From: Eubacterium sp.
Lineage (GTDB): Bacteria > Bacillota > Clostridia > Lachnospirales > Lachnospiraceae
DNA length: 64,000 nucleotides
Direction: 5' to 3'
Assembly: GCA_017433825.1 (NCBI GenBank)
Contig: JAFRGL010000002.1
Coordinates: 1 to 64,000, forward strand
Below are positions 16,071-23,718 of this stretch, in pieces. The notes beneath the pieces were generated by a model, which did not search any database, was not told the origin of the DNA, and saw only the letters and a list, made by a program, of their open reading frames with translations. Each line of letters opens with the position of its first letter. Within the stretch, counting starts at the first letter, position 1. The position numbers and the translations under genes are program-made.

Positions 16071-16125
16071 AAACAGAATTTCGGCAGATTTTAGTTAAAT
16101 ATAAAAATCTGCCGAAATTCTGTTT
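16071..16125 (+). terminator. 22-bp perfect inverted repeat after the lysin gene
   Basis: AAACAGAATTTCGGCAGATT (start of the arm at 16071-16092) is matched by its complement at 16104-16125 around an 11-base loop. There is no T tract, and the 3' arm overlaps the next gene's -35 box. It could stop transcription or act as a regulatory or processing hairpin. Confidence 0.5.
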
Positions 16126-16151
16126 ACAATCCAGCGTCCTTCGGCTATAAT
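16123..16151 (+). promoter_or_regulatory. promoter of the ATPase gene
   Basis: TTTACA (16123-16128), a 17-base spacer and TATAAT (16146-16151). Confidence 0.65.
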
Positions 16152-16202
16152 GTGGACAGAAGCAAAATCAGCCGGAGACTGTACATTTTCAGGTGGTGCA
16201 TT

Positions 16203-17432
16203 ATGAAATATATCAGACGACATATGGAGAACCGTATCCTGGAGCTGAGCAAATCTTACTCTGCGATACTGTTGACCGGCCCGCGGCAGGCAGGTAAAAC
16301 GACTATGCTGAGGGAACTGACGAAAAAGGAGAATATTGGCCGCCGGTACGTGACACTGGATGATCTCACCGAGCGGGATATGGCGAATAATGACCCCGCG
16401 CTGTTCCTGCAGATTCACCGGCCACCGGTACTGATCGATGAGATACAATATGCCCCGGAACTTTTTACTTATATCAAGATCCATATTGACGAGCATCACA
16501 ATCCCGGCGACTTCTGGATGACCGGATCGCAGATCTTCCGGCTCATGCGCGGCGTGCAGGAATCCCTGGCGGGACGCGTGGCGCTGCTGCATATGTCGCC
16601 GCTGTCACAGCGGGAGATCACCGGCGCGCCTTGCGTGCCGTTTACCACGGATATGGAAAGGTTAATCGCCGAACAGGATCAGATTACCCCGATCACCACA
16701 CCGGAATTGTATGAGCGGCTTTGGCGCGGCTCCATGCCGGGGCTTGTCAGCGGCGTAACGCCGGATAGGAATGTTTTCTATTCCTCCTACCTCTCCACTT
16801 ATGTGCAGCGGGATGTGCGGGAACTTTCCGGCAGCGTGGATGCGCTGAAATTCCACCGTTTCGTCACTGCGGTCGCCGCCCGCTGCTCACAGCTTCTGAA
16901 TTATCATGCGCTGGCGGAGGACGCCGACATCGACATTCAGACATCTAAGGCCTGGATCGACATTCTCGAAACGCTGGGGATCATCTTCCTGCTGCATCCT
17001 TATTCCAACAATGTCCTCAAGCGCACCATCAAGACGCCGAAGGTGTACTTTTATGATACCGGTCTGGTCTGCTACCTCACGCGCTGGTCTTCCCCTGAGG
17101 TAGCTGAAAACGGCGCTATGAGCGGCGCGCTGCTGGAGAATTTCACCGTGTCAGAGATTGTGAAAAGCTATCAGAACGCAGGTCTGGAACCGTATCTTTA
17201 CTTCTACCGCGACCGCGATGCCAAAGAAATTGACGTTATCCTCGAGGGCGACGGCAGACTCTGCCCGCTGGAGATCAAAAAAACTGCGATGCCGGATAAG
17301 CGTCTGACCTACGTCTTCAACGTGATCGACAAATCTCCGCTCCAGCGCGGCACCGGCGCTGTCCTCTGTATGGCTGACAAATTCAGTGCCTTTGACAGCA
17401 ACAATCTGATCGTGCCGATTTGGATGATATAG
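16203..17432 (+). CDS. AAA-type ATPase with DUF4143 C-terminal domain
   Basis: This 409-residue protein has a Walker A motif GPRQAGKTT (26-34) and Walker B VLIDEIQ near 80, followed by the C-terminal DUF4143 domain. That domain ends with a nuclease-like pattern, EIDVILEGDG then PLEIKKT, recalling PD-(D/E)xK folds. Members are common in gut anaerobes and poorly understood. The start at 16203 has AGGTGG six bases upstream. It has its own promoter and is not clearly part of the BlaI unit, although it lies between the lysin and the repressor. Cytoplasmic. Confidence 0.85.
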   Translation: MKYIRRHMENRILELSKSYSAILLTGPRQAGKTTMLRELTKKENIGRRYVTLDDLTERDMANNDPALFLQIHRPPVLIDEIQYAPELFTYIKIHIDEHHNPGDFWMTGSQIFRLMRGVQESLAGRVALLHMSPLSQREITGAPCVPFTTDMERLIAEQDQITPITTPELYERLWRGSMPGLVSGVTPDRNVFYSSYLSTYVQRDVRELSGSVDALKFHRFVTAVAARCSQLLNYHALAEDADIDIQTSKAWIDILETLGIIFLLHPYSNNVLKRTIKTPKVYFYDTGLVCYLTRWSSPEVAENGAMSGALLENFTVSEIVKSYQNAGLEPYLYFYRDRDAKEIDVILEGDGRLCPLEIKKTAMPDKRLTYVFNVIDKSPLQRGTGAVLCMADKFSAFDSNNLIVPIWMI

Positions 17433-17487
17433 CGTTTATGAGACAAGGGGTCGGTTCATTTGTCTCCCTTTCCAGACAAAAGAAGAC

Positions 17488-17517
17488 TTGAATTTTCTGT
17501 TACAGTTGTAGTATATT
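17488..17517 (+). promoter_or_regulatory. promoter of the BlaI-type gene with its own operator
   Basis: TTGAAT (17488-17493) and TATATT (17512-17517) are 18 bases apart. The dyad TTACAGTTGTAG at 17500-17511 fills the spacer and abuts the -10 box; it contains TACA-GT-TGTA, the half-sites known for BlaI and MecI. This implies autorepression and links the gene to the dyads at 8636 and 12201. Confidence 0.7.
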
Positions 17518-17559
17518 TGTATTGAATAATGCATTCCTTATTTTAGGAGAAGGATTTAT

Positions 17560-17955
17560 ATGACTGATAAATTAACGAAACTGCCTGCCTCTGAACTTCA
17601 GATTATGAGAGTGCTCTGGAACGGCCATCCGGAGATGGCACGGTCGGAGATCGAACTGGTGCTGGACGGAGAAAAAAAGCTGGCGCCCACAACCATCAAC
17701 ACACTGCTGACCCGTCTGGAGAAGAAAGGCTTTATTTCCTCCAAACGGGTGGGAAAGACCAATTACTATACGCCTCTGGTCAGCAAAAAAGAGTATCAAA
17801 GATTGGAAAGCCAGACGATTATCGAACAGCTGTTTGACGGCTCTCTGACGAATTTCGTGGCCTCCTTATATGACGGGGAAGCCATCTCCGTTGACCAGAA
17901 GGAAGACCTGGAAGCGTTCCTGAATTCACTGGATTGGGAACAGAATAAGGATTAA
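17560..17955 (+). CDS. BlaI/MecI/CopY-family transcriptional repressor
   Basis: This 131-residue protein is a typical BlaI-type repressor. The N-terminal winged helix (LPASELQIMRVLWN, then TTINTLLTRLEKKGFI) binds DNA, and the C-terminal helices dimerise and hold the usual cleavage region. In the classical system a BlaR1 protease inactivates it. Here no BlaR1 gene is adjacent, but two BlaR1-like genes lie 2.6 to 9 kb upstream with matching operators. AGGAGAAGG precedes the start. It probably represses itself and both protease genes; this is inferred from shared sites. Confidence 0.88.
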   Translation: MTDKLTKLPASELQIMRVLWNGHPEMARSEIELVLDGEKKLAPTTINTLLTRLEKKGFISSKRVGKTNYYTPLVSKKEYQRLESQTIIEQLFDGSLTNFVASLYDGEAISVDQKEDLEAFLNSLDWEQNKD

Positions 17956-17998
17956 TTCGATAAAGCAGAGATGCCTTATATGTAAGAGGTGATACACA

Positions 17999-18943
17999 AT
18001 GGCGGAAAATACAGAAGGATACACAGAAGAAAAAAGGGAAGAATACCCCCGCACCATCGAGGTACTGCTGTCCCGGGACGGCACAGCCTTCTCTTGGTTT
18101 ACGTATTTTACGGACGGCGGCGGGCTGACCCACGCCTCCATTGCCCTGGACCCGGACGCGGAGTTTTATTACAGCTTTAATTTCAAGGGACTGAAAAAAG
18201 AATACAAAACCTCCCTGCAGAAACGGCCGCGGGAAATGAAAGTATATAAAATAGCGGTAACGGAAGAGCAGTATCAGAAGCTGAAAAGCATGCTGGAAGA
18301 CATGGAAGCCCACAAGGAGAAATACAAATATTCCTCTCTGGGCGTAACCCTGCGTCTGTTCCGGCTTCCCGGAAGCAAAAAAGACGAAAACGACGACCGG
18401 TATTTCTGCTCAGAATTCGTGGCCAGGCTGCTGGGCGAATCCGGAAGCGTGCCCGTATCGCAGGACTACAACCGGACTTCGCCGAATGACCTGGCGGAAG
18501 ACATGGAGAAAAGCGGCAGAATTATCTCCGTAACCGACGAATCCAATACGGATTCCCTTCTGGGCGTGGATCTGGATCCGGCAGTTGAAAAGCTGGGAGA
18601 AAAGAAAGACATCGTCGTCAATTTCATGACCAGGAACCTGGAGGAAGCGGAAGGCAGGGACGACGTGCCGCCGGTAATGATTCATATCGGCGAGCAGACG
18701 GCGGCAAAAAGCGAAGAACTGTACCGATCCGCGGCTGCTTTTGCGGAAAAGGCGGAGAAGCTTACCGAATCCGTCCCGGAAAAACTGGCGGAGAAAACAG
18801 GAGAGTTTCTGCAGTTTGCCGGAAATGCGGTGAACGGGCTTAAGGAGAAAACCGGCGAAATCGGCAAAAAAGCCGGAAATATCGCCGGGAAAGTCAAGGA
18901 TACGCTGGCCGGTGCCGTAGACAGCATTAAGAAAAAGCCGTGA
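17999..18943 (+). CDS. permuted NlpC/P60-like protein with a long amphipathic helical tail
   Basis: Residues about 18-150 resemble the YiiX-type permuted papain fold: His45 in LTHASIAL comes before Cys137 in YFCSEFVARLL. Such proteins may act on lipid- or peptide-linked substrates. From about 230 on, the protein is made of alternating Lys/Glu/Ala helical repeats (KTGEIGKKAGNIAGKVKD), like apolipoprotein or LEA segments, ending in KKKP. No signal peptide is visible. It follows the BlaI-type gene by 43 bases with AGAGGTG upstream, so they may share a transcript and respond to the same signal. Substrate unknown. Confidence 0.7.
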   Translation: MAENTEGYTEEKREEYPRTIEVLLSRDGTAFSWFTYFTDGGGLTHASIALDPDAEFYYSFNFKGLKKEYKTSLQKRPREMKVYKIAVTEEQYQKLKSMLEDMEAHKEKYKYSSLGVTLRLFRLPGSKKDENDDRYFCSEFVARLLGESGSVPVSQDYNRTSPNDLAEDMEKSGRIISVTDESNTDSLLGVDLDPAVEKLGEKKDIVVNFMTRNLEEAEGRDDVPPVMIHIGEQTAAKSEELYRSAAAFAEKAEKLTESVPEKLAEKTGEFLQFAGNAVNGLKEKTGEIGKKAGNIAGKVKDTLAGAVDSIKKKP

Positions 18944-18957
18944 AAAACACAAAAAAC

Positions 18958-18986
18958 TTGCAAGTCGGCGTCTGTTCTGTTATGAT
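18958..18986 (+). promoter_or_regulatory. promoter of tRNA-Val
   Basis: TTGCAA (18958-18963), 17 bases, TATGAT (18981-18986), ending ten bases before the tRNA. Confidence 0.65.
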
Positions 18987-18995
18987 ATGGGCCAT

Positions 18996-19068
18996 GGAGA
19001 CATAGCTCAGCTGGGAGAGCATTTGCTTGACGTGTAAAGGGTCGCAGGTTCGAGTCCTGTTGTCTCCA
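18996..19068 (+). tRNA. tRNA-Val (anticodon GAC)
   Basis: The acceptor GGAGACA (18996-19002) pairs with TGTCTCC (19061-19067), discriminator A19068. The anticodon stem TTTGC/GTAAA holds GAC at 19029-19031 and includes a G:T pair. The T loop is TTCGAGT. CCA is not encoded. Confidence 0.92.
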
Positions 19069-19073
19069 TCCGT

Positions 19074-19108
19074 AAAAAAATCCACCGGTTTATGCCGGTG
19101 GATTTTTT
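19074..19108 (+). terminator. bidirectional terminator between tRNA-Val and pncC
   Basis: TCCACCGG (19081-19088) pairs with CCGGTGGA (19095-19102) and is flanked by seven A on one side and six T on the other, so it works on both strands. The pncC stop codon lies in its loop. Confidence 0.9.
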
Positions 19109-19593
19109 GATGCCAGGACTTCCAGCGCAAATTCTGCAGCCCGGAAAGCTACCTGTCTGCGGATTTCCGCGCGCGTGCCGGAAAGCTGCAGGCGGAATGC
19201 CTGTACATTTCCCTTATAAAAGATTCCGATGAAGGCAAGCCCCACCGGCTTGCCTTCATCTGCGTCCGGGCCGGCGTTTCCCGTGGAGGAAACCGCCACG
19301 TCTGTTTTCAAAGCGGCAGCGGCGCCGGCAGCCATTTCACGGGCGGTTTCTTCGGAAATCGCCCCGTGTTTTTCCAGGGTTTCCTTCGGGACCTTAAGGA
19401 GGCTGTTCTTGGCTTCGTCACAGTAGGTTACCAGGCCGCCCCGGAAGACTTTGGATGCCCCCGGTATGTCCACGACGGAAGCGGCGATAAGCCCGCCGGT
19501 CAGGGATTCCGCGCAGGAGAGGGTCAGGCCTTCTTTTTTCAGTGTATGCACGAGGGTTTCGTATATATTTTCTGCTGTATCGTTTTTATCCAT
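19090..19593 (-). CDS. pncC: CinA C-terminal domain protein, nicotinamide-nucleotide amidohydrolase
   Basis: This 167-residue cytoplasmic protein matches the stand-alone CinA-C/PncC family, which deamidates nicotinamide mononucleotide in NAD recycling. Family motifs are SCAESLTGGLIAA near 26-38, GGLVTYCDEAK near 52-62 and SSTGNAGPD near 105-113. The start at 19593 gives the usual family length; upstream codons lie in the mscS gene, and the ribosome site is weak (GAAAG). It is 52 bases downstream of mscS on the same strand. Confidence 0.85.
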   Translation of the reverse strand: MDKNDTAENIYETLVHTLKKEGLTLSCAESLTGGLIAASVVDIPGASKVFRGGLVTYCDEAKNSLLKVPKETLEKHGAISEETAREMAAGAAAALKTDVAVSSTGNAGPDADEGKPVGLAFIGIFYKGNVQAFRLQLSGTRAEIRRQVAFRAAEFALEVLASKNPPA

Positions 19594-19645
19594 GTTCGAT
19601 ATCTGCTTTCGGTAATTTTCCGGAAGATACGCGCGGAAACGCGGT

Positions 19646-20443
19646 TTATTTGCTGTGGATATCCAGCTGGCGGAACGGGATCTGAACACCGGCTTTTTCC
19701 AGTTCTTCCTGGATGATCCTGAGGATGCTTCTGCGGGTATCCGGTATGATATAGGGGTCGCAGTACAGCGCCAGCATGTAGCTGACGGAGGAATCGTCAA
19801 AGTTCTGGGTGCCCATGAAGGCGCAGTCTTCCACGAAATCCAGCTCGCAGCTGCGCGCACAGATAACCCGCATGATTTTCTCCGCTTCCTCCGCGGGAAG
19901 GCTGTAAGGCAGCGGCACCAGGATATTGGTCCGGTGGGAGAGCACCTTGATCTCGGAAATGTTATGGTTCTGGATGGTCAGCGTGCTCTGGTCGGAGAGC
20001 ATTTCCATCTTCGTGCTGCGCATGGTAATCGAGATAATCCTGCCGGTAATGCCGTTGTATTCCACCACGTCGCCCACGGCAAAGAATTTGTCAGTAATGA
20101 TGGTAATGCCCATGATCAGGTCCTTCAGGAGGTCCTGGACGGCCAGGGCGGCGGCCGCTGCGGCGATTCCCAGACCGGCAATGGCGCCGGTGATGTTTAC
20201 GCCGAAGATATTAAGGAGCACCAGGAAGGCGATCACCACGATCAGGAAACGGATAAAGCTGTACAGTACGCTGGCCCAGGTACGCCGTTCCTTGACCAGC
20301 CCGCTGTCTTTCCTGGTGTATTTCCGGTATATCTTTCCGGAGCCCCACAGCAGGAAAACGGTGACGGCAACCAGAATGGCCGCGAATACCAGCCTTTCCA
20401 TCACGATGGGGAAATTATTGATGAATGTCTGTGCGTCAGGCAT
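19646..20443 (-). CDS. MscS-family small-conductance mechanosensitive channel
   Basis: This 265-residue membrane protein should open under hypo-osmotic shock. Membrane helices lie near 14-34 and 60-80, and the pore helix ITGAIAGLGIAAAAAALAVQ near 84-103 shows the Gly/Ala packing of MscS. The cytoplasmic beta domain (VGDVVEYNGITGRIISITMRST) and C-terminal domain follow. AAGGAGG at 20447-20453 fixes the start; the longer frame upstream has none. It is transcribed with pncC. Confidence 0.9.
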   Translation of the reverse strand: MPDAQTFINNFPIVMERLVFAAILVAVTVFLLWGSGKIYRKYTRKDSGLVKERRTWASVLYSFIRFLIVVIAFLVLLNIFGVNITGAIAGLGIAAAAAALAVQDLLKDLIMGITIITDKFFAVGDVVEYNGITGRIISITMRSTKMEMLSDQSTLTIQNHNISEIKVLSHRTNILVPLPYSLPAEEAEKIMRVICARSCELDFVEDCAFMGTQNFDDSSVSYMLALYCDPYIIPDTRRSILRIIQEELEKAGVQIPFRQLDIHSK

Positions 20444-20596
20444 GGAAGCCTCCTTGTATTTAAGCGGCGCGGCCTTATGTTTTCGGAAATCCTGCCGGCC
20501 TTTACAAGGGACATCGTAACATACAAGGCGGACGTTCTTCAAGCGGAAAGTCAGGCGTAAACGGGTTGCTTTTGTCTTTTTTATAGGCAGAAAGTA

Positions 20597-20605
20597 TGTT
20601 ATAAT
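20597..20605 (+). promoter_or_regulatory. extended -10 promoter of the M32 peptidase operon
   Basis: TGTTATAAT carries a consensus -10 with extended TG; the -35 region is only T-rich. Confidence 0.45.
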
Positions 20606-20670
20606 GACGAGTAGATAATAAACTGTCGTGTTTCCTTTGCGGAGGCGGCAGATTGCAAAGGAGAATAACT

Positions 20671-22173
20671 ATGGACGTACCGCAGGCAGTTGAAAAGCTG
20701 ATGGCACTTCAGTCGGAAATGAGTGCATACAGGCATGCGTTGTCGATTCTTTACACCGACGGTGTCACCATTGCGCCGAAAGGGACGACCGCAAACCGGT
20801 TGCATACCATGGGCATTTTAAATGAAAAAATGTACAGGATATCCACCGGGGAGGAGACCATTTCCCTTCTGGAGTTCCTGGATGCCCACAGGGATGAACT
20901 TGACAAAAAGCAGGCCAGGATGGTCTGGCTGCTGCTGAAGGGCAACCGGGAACTGAAGAAAATCCCGATGGATGTCTATCTGGAATATCAGAAGCTCCTG
21001 GTAGAAGGCGACGCCCTCTGGCACGACGCGAAGGAGAAGAGCGATTTTGCGCTCTTTGAACCGGTTCTTTCCAGGATCTTTGAGCTGACGAAGAAGATGG
21101 CTGCCTTTGTCGAGCCGGAGAAAGACCCTTACGATTACTGGCTGGACAAATATGAAAGGGGTCTGACGAAAGCTTCCTGCGATAAGTTCTTCGGCGTCTT
21201 AAAGGAGCGGCTGGTTCCCCTTATTGCGAAAATCGCGGAAAAGCCCCAGGTGGACGACAGTTTTCTGCACGGTGATTTCCCCGCCTGGCAGCAGGAGAAG
21301 CTGGCATATAAGCTGATGGACATCATCGGAATTGACAGGGATCACTGTGCCCTTTCCACCACCGAGCATCCCTTTACCACCAGCTACGGTTCCCATTATG
21401 ATGTGCGGATTACCACAAATTACCGGCCGCATAAGCTGGATCCTTCCATGTTCAGTGTGATTCACGAAGGCGGGCATGCCATGTACGAGATGGGCTCTGA
21501 TGATGAACTGGCTTACACCGTACTGGACGGCGGCGCTTCCATGAGTATTCACGAAAGCCAAAGCCGGTTCTATGAGAATATCTGCGGCAGGAGCTTCGGT
21601 TTCATCAGCCGCATCCTGCCCGTGATTAAGGAATGCTTCCCCGGAAAGCTGGATGACGTGACGCCGGAACAGTTCTACAAAGCCATCAACAAGGTGGAGC
21701 CTTCCTTTATCCGGATTGATGCCGATGAAGTGACTTACTGCATGCACGTTATGGTGCGGTACGAACTGGAAAAGCAGATTTTCGCCGGGACGCTTGAGGT
21801 AAAAGACCTGCCCGCGGCCTGGAACGCGCTGATGAAGGAATACTTAGGGATCGACGTGCCGGATGACAAACACGGCGTCCTGCAGGACAGCCACTGGGCC
21901 AACGGAAATATCGGCTACTTCCCCTCCTACGCGCTGGGAAGCGCCTACGGCGCCCAGTTCCTTACGAAAATGAAGAAGGACATCGATGTGGACAAGGCCC
22001 TGGCGGAAGCTGATTTTACGGAAATCAACGTCTGGAACAGGGAACATATCTGGAAGTACGGCAGCCTTTATGAGCCGAATGAACTGCTGGCCATGCTGCT
22101 GCCCGAAGGCTTTGACCCGAACATCTATGCGGACTATCTGGAAAAGAAATACTCGGAAATTTACGGACTGTAA
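20671..22173 (+). CDS. M32-family metallocarboxypeptidase
   Basis: This 500-residue cytoplasmic zinc carboxypeptidase (Taq carboxypeptidase type) should trim C-terminal residues from peptides. It shows the family set: HEGGH with His265, Glu266 and His269; HESQS at 294-298; DEVTY near 353; and GYFPSYALGSAYGAQ in the last fifth. AAAGGAG upstream fixes the start at 20671. Two short genes follow closely, so it leads an operon. Confidence 0.93.
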   Translation: MDVPQAVEKLMALQSEMSAYRHALSILYTDGVTIAPKGTTANRLHTMGILNEKMYRISTGEETISLLEFLDAHRDELDKKQARMVWLLLKGNRELKKIPMDVYLEYQKLLVEGDALWHDAKEKSDFALFEPVLSRIFELTKKMAAFVEPEKDPYDYWLDKYERGLTKASCDKFFGVLKERLVPLIAKIAEKPQVDDSFLHGDFPAWQQEKLAYKLMDIIGIDRDHCALSTTEHPFTTSYGSHYDVRITTNYRPHKLDPSMFSVIHEGGHAMYEMGSDDELAYTVLDGGASMSIHESQSRFYENICGRSFGFISRILPVIKECFPGKLDDVTPEQFYKAINKVEPSFIRIDADEVTYCMHVMVRYELEKQIFAGTLEVKDLPAAWNALMKEYLGIDVPDDKHGVLQDSHWANGNIGYFPSYALGSAYGAQFLTKMKKDIDVDKALAEADFTEINVWNREHIWKYGSLYEPNELLAMLLPEGFDPNIYADYLEKKYSEIYGL

Positions 22174-22196
22174 ATAAAAGAAAAAGGAGAATAATG

Positions 22197-22625
22197 ATGG
22201 AAAAGAAACTGGTTCTGACCGTTCATGTCACCATTGACAGAACGCAGGTGACGTCATTTGACGGTCCTGCCGGCAGCGTCGTAATGATTCCCTTCGGCGG
22301 CACAGTGGAGGGCGAGATTTTCAACGGCGTTGTCCGCCCCGGCGGCGTGGACACCCAGGTGGTAAATATGAGCGGCGTCCGCCATATGTCCGCCCGTTAC
22401 TGTCTGGAAGGCACCGACAATACCGGTGAGCCCTGTATTATCTATGTGGACAACCACGGATATTTCACCGACGGTGACACCCCGCATCCTTTCAAAACCG
22501 TGCCTGAACTGCTGACCAACAGCAAAGCGCTGGCGCCTTACCTGCACAGGAAGGCATTTGTGGGCGAAGGCTCCGCCGCGCCGGAAGGTGTAACCATCCG
22601 GATTTTTGAACTGGCGGAAGAATAA
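22197..22625 (+). CDS. DUF3237-family protein
   Basis: This ~142-residue protein resembles DUF3237 beta-barrel proteins (LVLTVHVTIDRTQ, then GGTVEGEIFNGVVRPGGVDTQ and ARYCLEGTD). The function of the family is not established. AGGAG at 22185-22189 favours ATG 22197 over 22194. It follows the peptidase by only 23 bases. Confidence 0.7.
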   Translation: MEKKLVLTVHVTIDRTQVTSFDGPAGSVVMIPFGGTVEGEIFNGVVRPGGVDTQVVNMSGVRHMSARYCLEGTDNTGEPCIIYVDNHGYFTDGDTPHPFKTVPELLTNSKALAPYLHRKAFVGEGSAAPEGVTIRIFELAEE

Positions 22626-22657
22626 AACATACATTTATTACATAGCAGGAAATGAAA

Positions 22658-23149
22658 ATGTTTGAAAAATACACAGAAAAGCTGAAAGAGCTCGGCGCGG
22701 CGGAAGCGGTTGTGATTTCCCCTGCCGATGTGGTTACTGCGCCGTGGGTGCAGTACAGATGCAGGTTCGGGTGCGACAAATACGGCCATTACCGGTGCTG
22801 CCCGCCCAACACTCCCACCTGGAAGGAAACCAGGGAAATCCTGGACAGCTATAAAACTGCAATCCTGGTGCGGGATCCCGGATGGGAAACCGGCAGGATT
22901 GTCGGCGAAGTATCAAAGATGCTGTTTTTCGACGGCTACTATAAGGCCATGGCATTCGGGGCGGGCTTCTGTACCCGCTGCAAGGAATGCCTGATGGACG
23001 CCTGCCCGGACAAAATGGGCGTCTTTCCTTCCATGGAGGCCTGTGGGATGGATGTCTACGCCACAGCCAGGAAACAGAACCTGCCCTGCGAGGTGCTGCC
23101 GGAAATCGCAGCTCCTCATAATGCCTACGGACTCATACTCATAGAGTAA
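22658..23149 (+). CDS. DUF2284 cysteine-rich metal-binding protein
   Basis: About 163 residues with two cysteine clusters, CRFGCDKYGHYRCCPP near 30-46 and CTRCKECLMDACP near 104-117. The pattern is that of DUF2284 proteins, which are thought to bind iron-sulfur or zinc. AGGA at 22647-22650 suits ATG 22658 better than 22652. It is third in the peptidase operon. Role unknown. Confidence 0.75.
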   Translation: MFEKYTEKLKELGAAEAVVISPADVVTAPWVQYRCRFGCDKYGHYRCCPPNTPTWKETREILDSYKTAILVRDPGWETGRIVGEVSKMLFFDGYYKAMAFGAGFCTRCKECLMDACPDKMGVFPSMEACGMDVYATARKQNLPCEVLPEIAAPHNAYGLILIE

Positions 23150-23244
23150 ACACCTGGTCCGGAACATTTTCATATCCGATTGAAAAACAAGACAAATCAT
23201 GATAAGTTTTTTACTGACTCTTAAAAGAAACGGAGGTGCTCTCT

Positions 23245-23625
23245 ATGGCTATGCTGGAATCCGGAGAAATGTATCTCGAAACGATATATGTTCTTTCCCG
23301 GAAGTCCCCGGAAGTCCGGGCAATTGATGTGAGTGAATATATGGGCTTTTCGAAGCCTTCCGTAAGCCGGGCCCTCGGGCTTCTGAAAAAGGACGGCCTT
23401 GTGGTTACGGATGAGCACGGGCATATCAGTCTGACGGAAGAAGGAAAAGAAAAGGCAAAAAAAATTTATGAACGTCATACTGTGCTGACAAATCTCTTCA
23501 TCAGGCTCGGCGTTGAAGAGGAAACCGCAGCCAATGACGCGTGCCGGATTGAGCATTACATAAGCGACGAAACTTTTGCGGCAATCAAGGCGCATATGGT
23601 AAAATACGGTTCACAGAAGGAATAA
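23245..23625 (+). CDS. DtxR/MntR-like metal-dependent regulator
   Basis: This 126-residue protein has the DtxR-family winged helix (ESGEMYLETIYVLSRK, FSKPSVSRALGLLKKDG) and the following metal-binding and dimer region (ERHTVLTNLFIRLGV, NDACRIEHYIS). It lacks the third SH3-like domain, as MntR does. It should repress metal uptake or activate efflux genes in response to Mn or Fe. GGAGG at 23232-23236 is eight bases from ATG 23245, preferred over GTG 23236. No transporter is adjacent. Confidence 0.85.
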   Translation: MAMLESGEMYLETIYVLSRKSPEVRAIDVSEYMGFSKPSVSRALGLLKKDGLVVTDEHGHISLTEEGKEKAKKIYERHTVLTNLFIRLGVEEETAANDACRIEHYISDETFAAIKAHMVKYGSQKE

Positions 23626-23630
23626 AAGCA

Positions 23631-23668
23631 AAGAAGCAGGATGGAAATGACCCATCCTGCTTCTTTTT
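23631..23668 (+). terminator. intrinsic terminator of the DtxR-like gene
   Basis: AAGAAGCAGGATGG (23631-23644) pairs with CCATCCTGCTTCTT (23652-23665), then TTT. Confidence 0.92.
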
Positions 23669-23670
23669 CG

Positions 23671-23714
23671 CCTCACCCGGCCGCATACGCGGCCACCCTC
23701 CCCGGAGGGGAGGG
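23671..23714 (+). repeat. 44-base two-hairpin interspersed repeat, copy 1
   Basis: It starts CCTCACCCGG and forms two hairpins: GGCCGC/GCGGCC around ATAC, and CCCTCCCC/GGGGAGGG around GGA. A second copy of the same length lies inverted at 63318-63361, with paired base changes in the first stem. This is a REP-like small palindromic element. Confidence 0.6.
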
Positions 23715-23718
23715 CCGA

